A stretch of 64,000 nucleotides of DNA from Asterochloris sp. CNOR1 (lineage: Eukaryota > Chlorophyta > Trebouxiophyceae > Trebouxiales > Trebouxiaceae): positions 2,790,001 to 2,854,000 of the forward strand of contig OZ017749.1 in assembly GCA_963969365.1 (NCBI GenBank), read 5' to 3'. This document shows positions 12,701 through 24,586 of this stretch, in pieces. The notes under the pieces are model-generated. The model searched no databases, was not told where the DNA came from, and saw only the letters and a list, made by a program, of their open reading frames with translations. The first letter of the stretch is position 1. Every line of letters starts with the position of its first letter. The translations under genes were made by a program, and so were the position numbers.

Positions 12701-15700
12701 GTCCTGCAGGCTGCAAGCTGGCCGGCTGCTGCTCTGCAGAACCTCCCATTGAGCGCTCACATGCTCTGGAGAACTTGCTGCGCACCTCTTTGCGATACTG
12801 TGCCAGGAAGGGCACCTCATGGTGCTCGTTGTGCAGCTCATGGAGCACTGCCTCGATGGCCCCCTTGAGCTCCTCCTGGGCTGCCTCGTCTTTGTGCCAC
12901 GCCCTGCGGTCGCGGCGATCGGTGCGCTCCTTCAGGATGCCCCTGCAGGGTAGCACTGCCGGGTGAGCACGTCAGGTGAGTGCCCTGCTTCTGTATCACG
13001 CCCTACGCGGCAGCGATCAGTGCATTGCCTCATCATGCCTGGCAAGGCAGCAGTGCAGGGTGCGCATGTCAGGCCAGCCGTTTTGCTGCCATACAGTGCT
13101 TCCTCAGTATGCCACACAGGCCACAGCACCACACACTGCATGACTAGTACACTGTGTGCTGTTGCAGGGAGTTTCACAGAGGAGGACAGCCTTCACAGCA
13201 GCCATCAGTATGCACATCTGAGCCCCATCTAGCACACATTCTGCGTCGTGCAGCAGGTAGACCAGGTACATCCAGTCTTGCACTGCTTGCATGTCTGTTG
13301 CCCATCAGGGCTCTGTACTGCCTGACTGAGGCTGAGACAATATGCAGCTGGAGACCCTGCACTTCTTGCACGGCTGAGAGCCCACCTGAGCCCCATCTTG
13401 CCAAGGTCCAGCTCAGGCTGAGCGTTTATCAGCTGGTGACCCATGTACCCACGCCCCTGCACCTCCCGCATGCCCTCCTCAATGATCACAGCGTCATCTG
13501 AGGTGGCGCGTGGGCGGTCTGTGCCCTCAGCAAAGAGCTGAGAGTATACCCACCTGCAGGGCACACAGCTGCTTGCTCATACAACTGGCTGATAGCGCAT
13601 AAATCTCCTTCTGAATTGATGGTAACTAGCAACATGGCACCTGCTGGTGCCTGAGTGGGCAGCAGGTGGTGATGGGTGCAAACAAGTGCTTGCCAGACAC
13701 CTGGGGGCTTGAATGGCGCTGTAGTTGCACCAGTCTAGACCAGCAGAACAGGTAGCACGCAGCTGAGGGCACAGCAAGACAGCTGAGGACTCTGTTGAGA
13801 CTGATTGGCTCCAGCACTTGCTGACAAGACAATGTCTGCTGTGCTGGAAAAGTGGGACCAAGCCACCCACAGGTTCCGCATTTCAGCCTCCTGCAGGCTG
13901 CATGCCTCTGCAGCCAGCAGGCAGTCAGCGCTGCAGGTAACAAAGGCCTCAGGCATGTGCAGTGCAGCACTCACACGGCACACTCTCGCCAGGCAGGGGG
14001 GCGTCTGCAGGCCTCTCAGGCATGTCCTGCTAATGCACAGACTCTGTATGCAGCTAGACACCAGAAGTTGCTTTCAGCAGTAGGGCAGGACTCACTCGGC
14101 GCACTCCCGCCAGTCAGGGGTCGTCTGCAGGCGAATGGTGGCCAGCTGCTGCCTCTCTGGCATGTCTTGGGCCCGAATCGCCTCGTCCTCCGGGCGCATG
14201 AAGTGCTTGGCCATCACCCCCGGCTCGATCTTCTCTGTGACCTTGCGCTGGCGCCGAGCCTCCTGCTCTTCCTGCAGCAGATGTTGAGCGCTTGCAGTAT
14301 TGCACAGAAAGCATTGCGCTGCCATGGCTGATGCGTCTTTTGCCATATCAGACAATGTGGTCAGCATGAAGCACTTGGCCATTGCGCCCAACACTTCTCT
14401 GTGGCCTTGCGCAGCTGCCAGACCCCCAGATCCTCCTGCAGCAAGGACGAGCCTCGAAAAACACTGCACTGGGTGGGTGGAACAATCCATTGCCGGTCCT
14501 CCTGCAGAACACGCATTGCTTAGCTGTGGCCATGAGCTCCTGGGGGGCCTCCTACTTGTCCTGGACACTTACAAGCATGGCACACAGAGACAAGCGGTGC
14601 ATGCTAGCTATGGAGCAGGCCTGGGCACACTGCTGCCGGGCCTCCTGCTCCTCCTGCACACACTGCTAGGGTGTTCAAGTGTCCTGCAGATACCAGCAAT
14701 GTGCTGCTTCACGCGCCAGCAGGCTGCTGGCGGGCTTCCCTCCTGCACCGCCACACAGACCGTCTGGCATGAGAAGGCAGAGTCACCGCCCGGCACAACC
14801 TTCCCCAACATCTCACACTGGCCCTGGGCCTCCTGCACCCTGTGTGCGTTCACAGCAGGGCACTACCTTGCTGGCACAATGTGTCAGCTGATCCAGGCGT
14901 GCAGGTTGTTGGCCGCAGAACCGATCGGCCTTACATGCTGACATGGCATGGCTTGGCAGCTGCCCCTCTTTCATGCGGTGGGATACGCAGAAGCTGCCCC
15001 GACTTTGCACCTCAGCTGCCTGTGAGCACAGCCTCCAAACCTGGGAGGTGCCCCTGCAGCATGCAGCCTTCTTGCCCAAGCAGCAGTGCCCCCAAGGCAT
15101 TCATTGCCGTGCTCCATGCAAGACCCATTCCCAACTCCCATCATCCACGTGCCTTCAGCTTAAGGATGACCTGTACGGCCCCTTTAAGTATGTCTGCAAG
15201 GCCACTCCAACTGCAGAAGCAAGCGCTGTGTGCACCAGGACACACCCTGCTGCAGCCACCCTGGCAGCACTTGCCTTCTGCTTGAGGTAGGCCTGCATGG
15301 CCTCCTCGTCGTCCTCGTCAGGCTCCTCCAGGGCCAGGTCCTCACCATCCTCCTCTTCCAGGGCTGCAGCCTGACCGCGCTGCCTGTTTCTTTCTTGCAT
15401 CTCCTGGTACTCGGCCACCATTTCATCAGCGTCCCCAAAGATGTCGAAGGCTTCCTGCAGAGCAGGCAGCATGAGCGTGTGAGAGAGGGCTTGCACACGA
15501 CACGAGGCACAGCCTGTGAGCAGGTGTACAGTCTTCCCATGACGATGCAGGGAAGGCACACTGTTAACAGGCACTGCACACATGCAGCAGCACCTGCCAA
15601 AAAGGGCATCACCGAACACAGCAGTGGGCAGGCTGACGCCCTCGGACCACTGCTGCCCCCTTTCAACTGCCACAAAATGGCGCTGTGCACAGACCTGGCC

Positions 15701-18646
15701 GCCCAAATTTCTCAATGGCCCTGTGCTGATGCCCAGCTGTGACTTGCAGGTTCTACAAGGCACCTACACAAGCCAATGAGGAGTGCCTCAGCATTGGAGT
15801 CCACATCTTTGGTCTGACCAGACGGACTGAGCTGCCCCATCTTTTGCACAGCCACCCTAACACCTTCCATCAGCAACCCGACTGCAAGGCCTGCTGAGAC
15901 GTTATAGCTGCTGTGCTGCTGCCCTTTGCCGGGCCTGCACCTGACAAAGCATGCGCACACGCCAGCAACACCACCCTCGCCGCATGACACACCTGCATGG
16001 CCTTGTTGGAAAGGCGTGAGCCGCCGCCAAAGCGCTTGCGTCGGCGCCGCTGCCCAGCCTGACCCCCTCCAAGGTCATCGTCGATGAAATCGTCCTCATC
16101 TGAAAAGGGTTCCTCGTCTTCAGGTGTGGCTCTACCAGAGCGGCGCCCCGCAGGGTTGTCATCTGGCAGGTCCTCAATGCCTGCATGACAACACCTGGAC
16201 ATGTTTGCATGAGCAGTGGGGGCGAGCATGGGTGTAATCCAGCAGGTCTTTCATGCTGGGATGACAATGACAATGTCTAGTTGATGTTTGCAGGATTTGG
16301 TGAGACCCTACAGTCACGGCGCCTGGTGAGTCCTCAGATGTCAGCGTTTGTGCAGGCTGGAGCCAGAAAACGGGCTGGAAGCATACGTGCAGACTGGGTG
16401 AGGGGCCTCCTGCAGGTAGGCTGTCTGGCAGGTGATGCTCAGTGCCTGCAGGAGAATTAACATGTCTACATCCCTGCCACAGCGCTGCCTTGCAGGATGA
16501 TGTCTGGCAGGTGTTTGATGCCTGCAGCTGAAGGCATGACAGCATCTCAGTTTTACAAACCAAGTGGCAGTTGTAGTGGTGTGGCCAGGCAGGTCACTCA
16601 TGCCTGCACCATGCCCATGACTCTCAAAGGAAACCTGTCCGGCTCGGGTCAAACAGGCTCTTTCCTCCTCTGTCATGCCAAACAGCTTCACCTGCCCCAG
16701 CAAGGCAGCACATTTGCGCTCCCCTGCAGCTCATGAGCAAGAAGACTGCGACTCACCCTCCTCGGTCATGCCGAACAGCTCCTCCTGGATGCGCATGCCC
16801 ACGTCGCGTGGGCGGTCCGCTGCAGCGTCCTCCCGCTTGCGGATGCGCTTGCGCTGAGAGGCTTTGGGGCGCCGCCGGATGCCCTGAAAAGACACATAGG
16901 CGCCCTCGATAATTCCCAGCAACATCTGTCATCCGCTTGCCCCTGTCCATGTGCACATGTGGGGCGCCACAAATTACCCCACGAATGTGTATCCAGAGCA
17001 ATCACTGACATCGACACCACAGCATAGCTCGCACCCCACGTCCTCATGCCTGCACAGCCAGGCCACCCCAATCCAATGCTGCCAAGCAGAAGACTGTGCG
17101 TGTTCAGGTCCCATCAGCGCCTGTGATGCAGTTTTCCAGCACAGGGGCTGCAGTGAACCACCCTGGTGCTGTGCGCCTCCACAGCCACCCGCAGCTGGCC
17201 CCACCTGCTTCAGCCGCTGAATGCTGTATGGCTCAGGCAAGTGATCAGAATCCCCTGCCACTCCCCACCTCCAGCAGCTCATGCCTCTTTCAACATTTCT
17301 AGGCATTAGCCTGCTGGCTGCTGCATCTCAGCAGCGCCACAAAGCAGTGCTGCACATTGCCCCGCCCATCTGCATTGCAGGGCTCCCATCTGAGCGACTC
17401 ACAGCCTCGTCCAGCAGTTCATAGTCTTCCTCATCCAGGTCCTCATGCTCCCGCCGCCGCTTCTTGCGTTTCTTGCGGCGCCCGCCCTCCTCATCGCTCT
17501 CAGACTCCTCGCCCTCATCCTCCTCCCCTGCAGGCCAACAGAGTGGCCCTCAGCCGGCCTGGCAGCAATGTTGCCCACACACGGGCTGGTATGTGACTCC
17601 GCGCTTTTAGAATCTCCACTGCAGACCAAAAACATGGAAGGAATCAAACAGCTAGCCTGGCAGTCATGTATGCACCCCTACACAGACCAGATGCACAGGG
17701 CTACCAGGCTCCTCGATTTGACCCTCCCCTGCAGGCAAACAGAGGGCAAGCGATTGAAGCGGCCTGGCAGCCATCGTCCCCATACAAGCACAGGCACAGG
17801 CTCTGAAGACTCCTGACTCTGAGCATGCATGGAGCAGGCATGTGGCCGAGGCAGCTGAAGGCAGTGACTTGCAAACCCCGTGACCTCATCGTTCTTCCCT
17901 GCAGCGAGCAGTCCTGCATTCAGCGCACTTGCTGACAGCCTGAACGCTGATGGGAGTCCTTGCCCTCATCACCTGCAGCGTCTGTAGCAGTACCTGGCCC
18001 TGCAGAAATTATGGGCTCTGGCGGCCTGGCAGCCATGGCTGCCTTCCTCACCACCTTGCCACTCTTTGCCAGCCCCATCTCGCCTGCATGGTCAGTCACT
18101 GGCCAGGGAGCGTTGTCACCTGAGGCCAGTTGATGTGGCCCGATTGGAGTCCAAAACAAAGAGACAGCAGGACTTTGAGGCCGTCGCTGCCAGCTCCTTA
18201 CCATCCCACTCTCTCCCTGCGACGTGAGCAGGGGATGCGTAGGCGCAAGCTGCAGCTGCTTGGGAGGCTCCAGTCCTGCCCAAGCTTGCTGAGGACAGGC
18301 AGCATAGTCTGAGCTCCCTCGCTTATCCTGCTGCCATAGCGCCCAACTGCTTCAAAGCTTCGCAGCTCTTGCACTGCCCGCCTGGCTTCAGGTGGATATT
18401 CCAGCCCAGGCTTGATTGCACTGCAGTGTCCTCACCCTCAGGGGCAATGAAATTGTCTGTCACATCATATTCGTTGCCACCCTCCTCTTCCTCTGAGGAG
18501 TCTGCATCACTGCCGCTGCCTTTTGTGCCCTGTTCATCCCCTGATCCTCCCTCATGCTTGTCGCTGCTCTGGTCTTCCCCCTGCTCTGTGGGCTCATCAT
18601 CCTCTTGTTCCACCTCATCGTCTATGAGGGTTGGGTTGCGACTCAT
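729..18646 (-). CDS. SPT6: Transcription elongation factor SPT6 (3' end not found)
   Basis: SPT6 is a nuclear histone chaperone and elongation factor that travels with RNA polymerase II. About 29 exons read in family order. The acidic start MSRNPTLIDDEVEQEDDE begins at the ATG at 18,646. Then come the KKRKKRRREHEDLDEEDY exon (17,402-17,530), RIQEELFGMTEE (16,740-16,885), EDDFIDDD (16.0-16.18 kb), AFDIFGDADEMV (15.28-15.46), DMPERQQL (14.09-14.28) and HEVPFLAQYRKEV (12.78-12.95). Helical exons follow at 11.5, 11.0, 10.6, 10.1 and 9.7 kb, then the YqgF-like region (7.93-8.16) and VPHVILVGASS (7.5). The helix-hairpin-helix exon has FVPGMGPRKARELL (5.45-5.64), then NAASSLRIS (5.1). The S1-like region lies at 3.2-3.9. 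The first SH2 domain is at 1.85-2.0 (IFHPSFRNVSVADA, LLRPSPRGPG) and 0.73-0.92 (EQYEDIDDLIANFI). Many introns are enlarged by tandem copies of exon edges. One intron (3,862-4,242) is GC-AG. The second SH2 of the tandem pair was not located. Confidence 0.93.
3862..4242 (-). other. GC-AG intron of SPT6
   Basis: On the minus strand the donor reads CAG|GCAAGT and the acceptor ATGCAG|G. Splicing joins ..LTAPYADL to R-P-R-LEDIRTKDELW in frame, which agrees with the SPT6 family at this point (helical core into the S1 region). No GT donor nearby keeps the frame. Confidence 0.75.
10135..10405 (-). repeat. Duplicated SPT6 exon segment, period about 195 bp
   Basis: A 60-bp block at 10,146-10,205 belongs to the SPT6 exon reading VQGLEDTGRVLEALHML. 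It recurs at 10,341-10,402, where the minus strand reads VQGLKDADRVLAALHKL. The upstream copy soon loses similarity and lacks the rest of the exon. It looks like a decayed duplicate inside the intron, though use as an alternative exon cannot be excluded. Confidence 0.75.
13968..14680 (-). repeat. Decayed copies of the SPT6 DMPERQQL exon on both sides of it
   Basis: The functional exon lies at about 14,092-14,275. A diverged copy of its 3' part, with the splice junction, sits at 13,968-14,035. A diverged copy of its 5' part sits at 14,365-14,440, matching the stretch that encodes KVTEKIEPGVMAKHFM. A further weak match lies near 14,640-14,670. The copies have lost their reading frame. Confidence 0.7.
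16150..16790 (-). repeat. Serial echoes of two SPT6 exon edges
   Basis: The 5' edge of the exon that starts near 16,190 (encoding GIEDLPDDN) has diverged copies at about 16,405-16,455, 16,495-16,540 and 16,570-16,615. The 3' edge of the next upstream exon (encoding EELFGMTEEG, 16,753-16,790) has a copy at 16,660-16,693. Most of the intron between the two exons is therefore tandem copies of its own flanks. Confidence 0.7.
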
Positions 18647-18770
18647 GCTGTGCCCGACAAAAGTGCAGGAGTCTCCAGGCCTGAAGCAAACATGCAAAAC
18701 AAGACCAGCTTGTGCTGCAAAATGTGTTACTTATGGTCAACGCTGTGACCTAGATCGGAGCTGGCCAGCC
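18647..18770. promoter_or_regulatory. Bidirectional promoter between SPT6 and NAA40
   Basis: Only 124 bp separate the SPT6 start codon (minus strand, ATG at 18,646-18,644) from the NAA40 start codon (plus strand, 18,771). Both 5' UTRs and core promoters must fit here, or overlap the coding regions. I see no clear TATA box. Confidence 0.6.
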
Positions 18771-20353
18771 ATGTCCAGTGCCAGCAAGCGATCCAGCAAG
18801 GCCAAGTCCAAAAAGGACCATATCAAACAGGCATGGTGCCCTCATGTGCAGTTTAGAAACTTGACCACCTGTCTGAAACATTTTAGCTCATGTTCTACAG
18901 GAGACCGCCAAGCTTCATCTGGTTCAGGACAGAATTGCCATTTTGAATAAGGTGAAGGCAGCTCTGGGTGACCCTGACGGGGGTGTGGCCCCAGAACAGC
19001 ATTGTAGCCCCAGAACAGCACAGTCGATGTGCTGCAGGCTGATGATGTGCTGACCAGCTTCCCCAGCTTCCAGAACTACAACAGGAATGGGCTGCAGCTC
19101 AGCATCAGATACAAGCGGGCACAGGACCTGGCAGCAGATGAACAGCAGTGGGCCTATGACCTCTGCAAGCTCAATATGGAGGAGTTGTACCTGCCTGTCT
19201 GGGGCTGGAATGCGAAGAGCAAGCAGCAGCAGCTGCACCATGAGGATGCCAGGTTTCTGGTAGCTTATCAGGAGCAGGACGGCAAACTGGTCCCGCGCGC
19301 CTTCCTTCATTTCAGGTGAGCTGCATCTGCTGCAGCTGCATGCAGCAGGGTCCTTTCCGGACCTACAGCTCATCTGTCAACTCTGTCACAAAAGTATAGC
19401 CGCTTGTCTGCATGTCTATCTGTCTGAAACCCATCGAGGCCTGGACGGCAGAGGAGGCCCCGCCAGCTTCAGTCATTCTTGGTGTTGCGCTTCAGAGTGC
19501 AGGCTGTGGCTTGCAGTTGCGGAGGACAGGGCCATGCGCTGGCTCAGGCTGACGACAGCTTCACCACCACTGCCAACAGCTGCAAACGGAAGGAGACATG
19601 TACCACCCTGTGTGCTCTCTGCGGAATCAGCATTATGTTGCCCACAGCGTTTGAGAAGCTGGCAGCCACAGTTTGAGTATGAACTCAAACATAGTGCAAG
19701 CCGCTCCCGTCTGCTGCCGCTCCATTCACAGAACTATGTGCTGGCCACAGGCAAGGGCCTAGATTGGGCCTCTACTTGAAGGGGATTGGGAGCAGCTTTG
19801 ACTAGCTGTCTCTGCTGCCAGCAGGTTTGAGCGGGAGGAACTGGCGCCCATCATCTATGTGTGGGAGGTGCAGCTGGAGACCGGGGTGCAGCGGCGGGGG
19901 CTGGGCAAGTTCCTGATGACGCTGCTCAAGCTGGTGGCCAAGCACCACCAGCTGGAGTGGATCATGCTCACAGTGCTCAATGTGAGAGGCGCCTTTTGCC
20001 CTGGTGCAATGTTCGAGACCCCGGGCACATCACATGCTGCAATCTAGGCTGGGCCCCTTGATGGGCTGGACGCAGCGGCATAGCACCCTGCTGCTCCACT
20101 GGCCTGATGCTGGTCAGGGGCTCTGGTGCAGAGGGGGGCACAGCTCTTGCCATGAGCTGTGGCATCCTGCTTGCAGGCGAACACAGCGGCGCTGGGCATG
20201 TACAGGGCATTGGGTTACAAGATCCATCACACCTCGCCCAGCGTGGCAGACCCAGCGGGACACCTGGAGGACCCCACTGGATATGAAATTTTGTCGCTGT
20301 GCATAGACCCTGCCCTGCAAGCAGAGTGCAAGCAGCTACGAGCACGGGAATGA
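18771..20353 (+). CDS. NAA40: N-alpha-acetyltransferase 40 (NatD), histone H4/H2A specific
   Basis: NatD transfers acetyl from acetyl-CoA to the N-terminal Ser of histones H4 and H2A. Five exons join in frame: 18,771-18,830, 18,901-18,984, 19,038-19,315, 19,825-19,981 and 20,177-20,353. The N-terminus is basic (SSKAKSKKDH), as in the family. Family blocks follow in order: FPSFQNYNRNGLQLSI, WAYDLCKLNMEELY, VWGWNAKSK, ARFLVAYQE, HFRFEREELAPIIYVWEVQLE, the acetyl-CoA loop QRRGLGKFL, then NTAALGMYRALGYKI and the C-terminal GYEILSL. Intron 1 appears to be GC-AG (CAG|GCATGG), because only that junction keeps frame. The exon 2-3 junction is less certain. Its promoter is shared with SPT6, another histone-directed factor. 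Confidence 0.93.
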
Positions 20354-20439
20354 CCCTCAAACAGCGCAGGGAGAGCGTTGTGACTGCTTCCGGAGTTTTA
20401 TCATTTCATGTCAATGCGGCTTTATCTTGACTGAATGTG

Positions 20440-20444
20440 TTACA
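20440..20444 (-). terminator. TGTAA polyadenylation signal for the F-box/LRR gene
   Basis: TGTAA reads on the minus strand about 80 nt past the stop at 20,526-20,528. TGTAA is the usual green-algal polyadenylation signal. The 172-bp spacer also has to hold the 3' end of the converging NAA40 gene, for which I see no matching plus-strand signal. Confidence 0.45.
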
Positions 20445-20525
20445 TCGCAATAGACTGCTGAACCATGCTCGACTTTGCTGTTGCAGCAATACTCACAAAC
20501 AAGTCAACACCATGCCTGCATATTG

Positions 20526-23455
20526 TTACATGCCTAGTGCAGCCTTCAACTCGGTCATGCTGCCAGACTGGGACGCTTTGTGGGCTGCTGTTCTGACAGA
20601 TCGAGAGATGCTGCGGCAGGACCGGACATCTAGCACTTGCAGCTGTCTGCAGCCCGTCAACAGTGCCCGCAGCCCATCATCTGTCACTTGTGTGCCGGCA
20701 AGACCGAGAGCCCGCAGCTGCCGGCACTGCTGGGCAAGGCCCTGGAGCGTGCGGTCGGTCAGCTGGTGCTGAAGGCCAGCCAGCATGCACAGGGTGCACT
20801 TGGAGGCGCTGGGCCACCCAACTTCCAGCCTCTCAAGCCTGGCCAGTGCCCCTGGCTCACTGGCCGTGCCTGCTAACCACCTGTGGAACTGCCTGTCGCA
20901 GACAACTCCGCTCCTCGCAAGGCTGAGGGACCGCAGGTTGTGCGTGATGGCAGCTGGTAGGCAGTGCGACAGATCCTGGTCCCCCTGCTGCGTCCTCAGC
21001 ATGCCTGAGAGGTCCACCACCTCCACATCATGCGCCTCCTCCAGTATGTCAGCCACTGCCTGCCCATTCACCGTCGTGGCGGCCAGGCGGTAGCCCGTGC
21101 TGCTGATCATGAGGGCACTGCCCACCTCGCACACCTGCAGAGGAGGCACCGGGGCATGCTGGAGAGGCTGCTGACACCCAACTGGACACCTCAGCCCCCA
21201 TCTGCACAGAGGGCACGGGAACAATTTACAGGCTGCTGAGCAATGGAGAGACTAAACAGCCTGCACCAGCAGTCTCCCTGCTTGCACAGGCCCTGATGCC
21301 GCCTCCACCAATACTTTGACAACATGCAGTTTGCATCCTGGCTCTGCTGCCTTGCACAACAGGGGTCTGCCTTGAGAGCTGGACAGCGGCTGCCAGGGAG
21401 GCAATGCAGGCTTTCAGGGCAGGGTCTGAGCAGGCTTGACCTTGAGCTTGTGCCAAGGAGCGCAGCCAAGAGGACGCGACCCAGTGTTCAATGCGACCCA
21501 GCCAAACGCCCCTGACAGATCGTTGAGTTGCAACCTCTCCAGCGCAGGGGCCGCCGTCCGCAGGGCACTGATGTCCACATATCCTTCGCCCTTGGCTGCC
21601 CCAGAACCTGTGACATTGCAGGTGAGGTGGGGTCAGCCTGAGATGGTGACCCACACTGACAGGGCAACAGGAAGGTCCACATTGCAGAGAAGAGTGGGCA
21701 ACAGCCGCGGTGCTTGCTGTTGAAGGTGCCAATCAACTCTGCGTAGGCAAAGCTCTGAGGAGCAGGAGCAGTGCAGCTGACTTGGCTGACGGCCTCACCA
21801 GTGAGGTCCAGCACCCTGAGACGTGGCAGCGAGTGCGCCTCTGACGGCAGGCACCCGCAGCTGAGGCGGGGGCACCTGCGTGCACTAAACTCCTCCAGGA
21901 AAGTGCTTCTTACAGGCTGACTAGGCGCTCCGTATGTCTTCAATGCAATTGAGGCAAGCAACTCGATGCTGGACGCTGGCTCTGCCTGCACAACAGCATG
22001 GGGCACGATGTCTGCTTGAGCATCACGGAATAGGGTTGACATGTCAGCCAGATAAGTTGGCTTGTTTAGGCACCGAGGGACAAGCATCAGCGGCGCTCAC
22101 ATATTGTCTGCATAGAGCGGCCTGTCCCACATTGAAAGAGGTCGGGCTCAAGGCAGGCACAGCAGCTGATCAGCATGAAGTTCCTGTATGCTTGTGTCCC
22201 TTTTGCTCGCACTCATGAGAGTTGCAACCACCCAATGCGAGACCCGCACCTGCAGCTCATCCATATGCAGCTTCCTGAGGCGTCCCTCTCCCTTCAGATG
22301 CTTCACCACTCGCATCAGCGCGTGCATGCTGAAGCCACTGCACATTGACACATTCAGGCTGTGCAGCCTGGGGCACAGCTGAGACACCGCCTGCAGCTCA
22401 GGTCAAGCTTTCTGAGTCACCTGTCCTGTCTCGAGACACATGCTGTGCCCATCATGCAACTTGCATGATAGGTGACAGGCCATCCTGCCGTCCACAACGA
22501 GTTCCATGCAGCAACATCAGAATACACTGCAGCCGATCGGCAGTCAAACGAGGTCAGGCGTCATGCACTTGGTTGCAGCAACATCTGCTGCCAGGAACAC
22601 TGCAGGTCTGCTGAGCTTGCCTGCAGCCCTGAATCTGTGAGCTGGGTACACCCTGCCAGAGACAAATCCTCCAGGCACTGCCATCGACCACCCTCAGCCA
22701 GAGAGACTAGCTGGGCAGTCTGGATCCTGCAGCCTGTGAGGGCAACTGTGCGCCACAGCTCTGGCTGCTGCTCTACTGCCTGCCGCCAAACTCTGTTCAT
22801 ACATGCGGCTGCAGATTTCAGGTAGTAGGGTCATTCACTGGCACACAGATATTGTAAGAGCAGAGGTGGCCAGTCTCAGCGGCAGGGCAGCAGACCTGAA
22901 GCAGCTGTAGGGACTGCATTGCCGCTACAGGCAAAGGTCAGAACCTACAGGTGCACAGCATGCGTGACGGCCCCTGTTTGCATGTGAGCACCTGTTACTT
23001 AAGCTCATGATGCAGACGAGTTGTGCACTTGCGGCAGCACTCATCTGACCTGTTGAAGAACATCTGCAGGCAGCTCCTGAGCAGGTGCAGTGCCCAGAGT
23101 TGCTGAGGAACCTGCTGCCTGCAGGGTGGGTGCAAAGGATGACTGCATGGTGTCGCCGCGCTCCATGCATGGCAGGACACCCTTGCCTTGTTTTGTGCTT
23201 GTCGGCCGGCCCTGCAGAACCAAAGGTAGCATGAGATTTACATCTCCATCAGCAGACTGTACACCTATTTCGCACATGCCTTGCAGATGAAGCAGGTTGC
23301 TGTGCTTGAGCTGGAACTGTTGCATTGTGTCTCCTTTGAGTATTGCGTGTGCTCTGCCTGGGCACTGCTTGATTGTCAGGCTGATAGTCCTCATCTTCTG
23401 ATTCAATGTATTCTGGTGCACCCAAGATGCCTCGCTGCTTCCGTTTGGCTGGCAT
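20526..23455 (-). CDS. F-box / leucine-rich repeat protein (FBXL type)
   Basis: This is a likely SCF ubiquitin-ligase substrate receptor. The ATG at 23,455 opens a basic/acidic, probably nuclear N-terminus (MPAKRKQRGILGAPEYIESE). An F-box-like stretch spans two exons: ELPADVLQQV near 23,050, then MNRVWRQAVEQQPELWRTV near 22,780. LRR units follow: CLEDLSLAGCTQLTDSGLQ (22.6 kb), LCPRLHSLNVSMCSGFSMHA (22.3 kb), LPRLRVLDLTGEAV (21.8 kb), APALERLQLNDLS (21.55 kb), LRALGLAGTQVTDDGLRALL and LQVLDVRSCRSIS (20.6-20.7 kb). It ends KAALGM. Exon borders in the middle are approximate. The LRR pattern is cysteine-containing, as in FBXL proteins, and the target is unknown. Confidence 0.8.
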
Positions 23456-24586
23456 GCTAGGCAAGACAACTGAGAACAACTTGGCTGCAGCAGGTTGTGG
23501 ATGCGGGGCCTGCGCTACATTTGCACAGGTTCCGCATGGTCACTCCAGGAAAGCAAGTGTCACACGGCTGACCTGAGACATTCCGCTGTTCCTGCGCTCT
23601 GCACGATGTCGGGATCTTGCGGCAGCATGCATTTGGCCACTGGATGCAACCTTGATGTGCTGAGGAAGCCAGCGCTCTCAGCAGGTCGCAACAGTCTGCT
23701 TTCGGGCGCACAAATACCTACAGCAGCGGCCCAAGAAGGCTGTGCTACCCCTCAAGTGTTGCACTGTGAGTGCTGTCGCTGCTCATTCATCCTGATTGGC
23801 TTCTCTGGGCTGACCTGCCCCATGCCCTGCTTGGGAGCGTCATCCAAAGTGCTGCATGCATCTTGCCGGTGCGCGGACTCCTTGCATCTGTGGAGCCTCT
23901 GCAGAGGCTCTCACCTCTGCATTACCCTCATGCAGGCCAATGGGGGTGCTGATAAGGGCGCTGACAGCCAAAGGGCGTGGCCTGCGTCTCAGACTCAGAC
24001 TTGAGCCTTCCTGAAGGCATACTTCCAGGTGAGCGCACTAGGTCATGTCTGCACCTGTGCTCAGGACCTGGTCAGCATGCAGCTGCATGAAGCTCTGCGG
24101 GACCTCCTCCCTCTTCTTTGCCAACACTGAGACAGAGGCTGTGCCTGCAACCCTCTTCTGTGCTGAAGGGGTTGCAGTCTCATTGCAATATTCGCGCCTA
24201 GCCTCAGCCTGACCAGCACAGCACTGTTACGCTTGTGGTGACGAGCTCTGCCCCCTCACATGTGCCTGGCAGTTGAAGCTCAGTCTCCTTCCTGTCAGCA
24301 CCTTGATTTCTGAGGTTGGCCGAGGGTTTCAGGTAGCCAGTGCTGTACCAAGCAGTATGACCCATCAGAGCAGCCCGGCCACATGGGCACAAGAGTGGGC
24401 ACTGCTGGACCCAGCGCTGGGATCCATCAGAGCAGCCAAGCCACCACAAGCGCATGAGCAGCAATCTGATGCAGCTGCATGGACCCTCACGGCAGCAGCA
24501 AAAGATGCCAGGCATGTTTGTTGTTCCCAGTGGTGGCAGAGGCCCACAGAGATGCGGGTGCAGTTGTGCACAACTCACTCCCTCAC
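23456..24586. other. Stretch without a supported gene
   Basis: This holds the 5' flank of the F-box gene and the possible 3' end of the next minus-strand gene. A minus-strand reading around 23.9-24.0 kb (SLRRRPRPLAVSALISTPIG) could be a terminal exon, but no splice partner is clear. A diverged direct repeat lies at 24,361-24,385 and 24,423-24,445, period 62. Confidence 0.35.
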
